Assembly (NCBI RefSeq): GCF_014201885.1
Contig: NZ_JACHFN010000001.1
Span: forward strand, 1 to 64,000
DNA length: 64,000 nucleotides
Reading direction: 5' to 3'
Source of the DNA: Deinococcus budaensis
GTDB taxonomy: Bacteria > Deinococcota > Deinococci > Deinococcales > Deinococcaceae
Positions 60,269 through 64,000 of this stretch are shown here, piece by piece. Every line of letters starts with the position of its first letter. Positions within the stretch are counted from its first letter, which is position 1. The notes under the pieces were generated by a model. It ran no database searches. It was not told the DNA's origin and saw nothing but the letters and a program-made list of their open reading frames with translations. The position numbers and the translations under genes are program-made.

Positions 60269-61317
60269 ATGCGGATTCGCCTTGACCCCTGGCCGGTAGA
60301 CACCCAGGACGGCCAGTTGACACTGAAGCCCTTTGCCGGGCTGGTGTTCGACGCCGAGACCGACCTCTGGGCGGCCATCCCCACACGCGGCATTCCCGAG
60401 CGGATGCGGCGCATTCTGGTTGTGGACGGCAAGCCGCGCATGGAAGCCCGCCTGCTGCTCGACGACGGGGCGGGCGCGCTGAGCGTGGCGGGGTTCGGCG
60501 CCTTCGTGGTCGGCGCGGTGGACCTCTGCCCGCACGGCTCCCGTCAGGCGCAGCTCCAGGGCGTGTCGGCCCGCCGCGTGCTCGCCTACAGCGGCGACGC
60601 TCCCCTGGAAGTGGCCCGGCTCAGCCCGCGCAACCCGCACTCCGGCGTGCTGGAATACCAGCCCCACGCCTTCGCGGGCGCGCAGGTCGAGGGCGCCAGA
60701 GCCGCCGTGCAGACCCTGATGTTGCGGCGCGAGCAGGCGATGAGCGCCGAGCTGGCCTCGCCGCTGCCCCTCGACGAGACCGACGTGGACGCCCTGCCCG
60801 ACACCCTCGTCTTGCAAGACGGCCCGGTGCGCCCCGGCGAGGCGGGCCGGGCGGTCGTCGGCTACGTCAAGACGCTGCACACCGATTACCTCGGCGCCGA
60901 CCGCATCGGGCTGCTGACGGCGCTCAGGCCGGGCGAGCGCACGCCGGTCTTGCGCTTCAAGCTGGGCGACCGGGGCGACGGCGCCGGCGAGGGCCGTGAG
61001 CAGCGTTTTACCTGGTATGTGCGCCTCTGTGACGCGCCCTTCTACCAGCACCCGCTGGCGGGCGTGATGCGCCTGGAGATGCACGCGCCCGAAGACACCG
61101 ACTTCGTGCCGCGCGGCGTGCAGGACATCGCCGACCTGTCGGGAGCGCTGCTCTGCCGCCTCGCCAGCCAGCCCCACAAAGACCCCCGCGCTCCCCAGAA
61201 CCTGATTCCGACGGCGGCGCTGGAACAGGCGATGGGCCGGGCGATGGGCAGCGCGGAGATGGTGACCCGCCGCATCCGCGCCCATCTGGCCGGGCAGTAC
61301 GGGTCAAGGGTGGTCGC

Positions 61318-61321
<4 letters not shown>
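60269..61321 (+). CDS. nurA: NurA 5'-3' nuclease
   Basis: 350 residues of the NurA family, RNase-H-like nucleases that act in a complex with HerA to resect DNA ends. [16 protein letters not shown] supplies catalytic Asp and Glu; DLPD-type acidic residues near the middle and [16 protein letters not shown] close to the end are family blocks. ATG 60269 is supported by TAGAAT (60256-60261) 7 nt upstream. The TGA overlaps the TTG of herA. Confidence 0.9.
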
Positions 61322-63135
<1,814 letters not shown>

Positions 63136-63146
63136 GGAGAGTGCCC

Positions 63147-63347
63147 GTGAGCGACGACCAGAAAAAGTCCGGCGACGAGAAGACCATGACCCGCCACGGC
63201 GAATGGACGCCCGAGACCTCCGAGGCGGCAGCCCGCGAGGTCGAGCGACTGGCGAACGAGAATCCCTTCGACACTGAGGCGGCGACCGAGAGTACGAACA
63301 AGACGCACCTCAACCCGCCGCCGGAGCGGTTGGGCGGGGATCACTAG
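63147..63347 (+). CDS. Small hydrophilic protein after herA, 66 aa
   Basis: Charged, low-complexity protein (NPFDTEAATESTNKT) with no hydrophobic core. GTG 63147 has AAGGAG at a normal distance; an in-frame GTG two codons earlier would be too close. It lies 12 bp after herA, hence in the same operon. No family recognised. Confidence 0.65.
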   Translation: MSDDQKKSGDEKTMTRHGEWTPETSEAAAREVERLANENPFDTEAATESTNKTHLNPPPERLGGDH

Positions 63348-63369
63348 GCAGGGTCCGGACACGGACGCT

Positions 63370-63906
63370 ATGACTCTGGGACTTCGCCGGGGCACCGTCG
63401 AACTTCGCCCGTCCTCGGCGGAGTATCCGGGCCTGTTCGCCCAAGAGCGCGGCCAGGTCGCGCGGGCGCTGGGGCCTCTGGCTGTGGCGGTCGAGCACGT
63501 GGGGAGCACGAGTGTTCCGGGCCTCGCCGCCAAGCCCATCCTTGACCTGGCCGTGGGGGTGGAGGATGCGGCGCGGCTGGACGCCTGTATCCGTCCGCTG
63601 GAACAGATCGGCTATGCGTCGTTCGGGGACCGGGAGGGGTGGGGCGAGTATTTCTTCGCCAAAGGACCTGACGAGGCGCGCACGCACTACCTGCACCTGA
63701 TGCCGGTGAGGGAGCAGCGGTGGCGAGATTACCTCCTGTTCCGCGACGTGCTGCGCGCCTGCCCCGACCTCCGGGACGAGTACCAGGCCCTCAAAACGGC
63801 GCTGGCGCGGGAGCATGGGGCCGCCCGCGCCGAGTACACCGCCCGCAAGGGAGCTTTTGTGGAGGGGATTCTCGCAGAGTTCCGCTCAGTGGGCGTGGAG
63901 GGCTGA
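63370..63906 (+). CDS. GrpB family protein (UPF0157)
   Basis: 178 residues. AVEHVGSTSVPGLAAKPILDLAVGV is the family signature and HYLHLMPVREQRWRDYLLFRD the second block; a nucleotidyltransferase-like fold with two acidic residues (DLAV). Often near CoaE in other bacteria; function unproven. ATG 63370. Confidence 0.9.
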   Translation: MTLGLRRGTVELRPSSAEYPGLFAQERGQVARALGPLAVAVEHVGSTSVPGLAAKPILDLAVGVEDAARLDACIRPLEQIGYASFGDREGWGEYFFAKGPDEARTHYLHLMPVREQRWRDYLLFRDVLRACPDLRDEYQALKTALAREHGAARAEYTARKGAFVEGILAEFRSVGVEG

Positions 63907-63934
63907 CCTCCAGCCGCCCAGCTCGGCGCAACCC

Positions 63935-64000
63935 TCAGCCCGGCGTCACCACATGCGGGGCAAACGTCGCCCGGTTGTCCGTCACACGGCCCCGGCCCTC
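63935..64000 (-). CDS. C-terminal end of an unidentified gene (cut by window edge)
   Basis: Minus frame open from 64000 to TGA at 63935-63937, encoding RVTDNRATFAPHVVTPG at its end with coding-like composition. It converges on the GrpB gene. No family can be named from 21 residues. Confidence 0.4.
   Translation of the reverse strand, partial: EGRGRVTDNRATFAPHVVTPG

Overview
The window is chromosomal DNA of a Deinococcus-type bacterium. Coding sequence is very GC-rich with strong G/C third-position bias. It carries genes with known deinococcal counterparts: HerA/NurA beside a Crp/FNR regulator, RecO with a short zinc finger, CrtLm-type lycopene cyclase, a CYP287-like P450 and a BamA/Omp85. 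About 25 genes on both strands start 6-9 nt after a TAnnnT hexamer, the signature of leaderless transcription already known in Deinococcus. I found no rRNA, tRNA or CRISPR array.

Layout. 1-1.7 kb is a small AT-rich foreign island: a truncated IS transposase, an Orc1/Cdc6-like AAA+ ATPase and the stump of an upstream partner gene. 1.7-4.3 kb: DUF402, PurN, M20 peptidase. 4.4-8.2 kb: a tandem-duplicated HspR regulator, a short Nudix protein, a metallophosphatase, and two phosphoribosyltransferase paralogues flanking a GNAT. 8.3-12.6 kb: a B12-binding MerR regulator (CarH-like) with an SDR, divergent from a UbiA prenyltransferase and a CrtI/CrtD-like desaturase. 12.7-14.5 kb: secreted subtilase. 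14.8-18.9 kb: proline catabolic operon (GntR, PRODH, NmrA-like, P5C dehydrogenase). 19-24.5 kb: MgtC, a three-gene zinc/membrane micro-operon, RecO, a lipoprotein esterase, lycopene cyclase. 24.6-30.5 kb: serine dehydratase pair, Uma2, HAD/HIT, SDR, a frameshifted hydrolase and NadE. 30.9-34.7 kb: niacin uptake and salvage operon. 34.7-43.7 kb: MeaB, aldehyde dehydrogenase, methylmalonyl-CoA mutase, Rpe, ComB, NspC, SDR. 44-50.4 kb: envelope and membrane proteins, a small HTH protein with a structured leader, a K+ channel, P450. 50.4-54.8 kb: YggS-DivIVA and divergent BamA. 55-64 kb: tiny membrane protein, RqcH/NFACT, PanD, PfkB kinase, HDAC-like, Crp/FNR, NurA-HerA, GrpB, and the edge of a further gene.

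How genes work together. NadE (minus strand) and the NiaP-like/PncB/NadM operon (plus strand) are two arms of NAD synthesis. MeaB and methylmalonyl-CoA mutase both serve propionyl-CoA metabolism. The CarH-like region, lycopene cyclase and P450 are scattered carotenoid (deinoxanthin-type) functions. NurA-HerA, RecO, RqcH and HspR cover DNA repair and protein quality control. The most unusual items are the ATPase island at the left edge, the single-chain double HspR, the CarH-like protein lacking the expected light-adduct histidine, and leaderless mini-ORFs overlapping the starts of recO and the RqcH gene.
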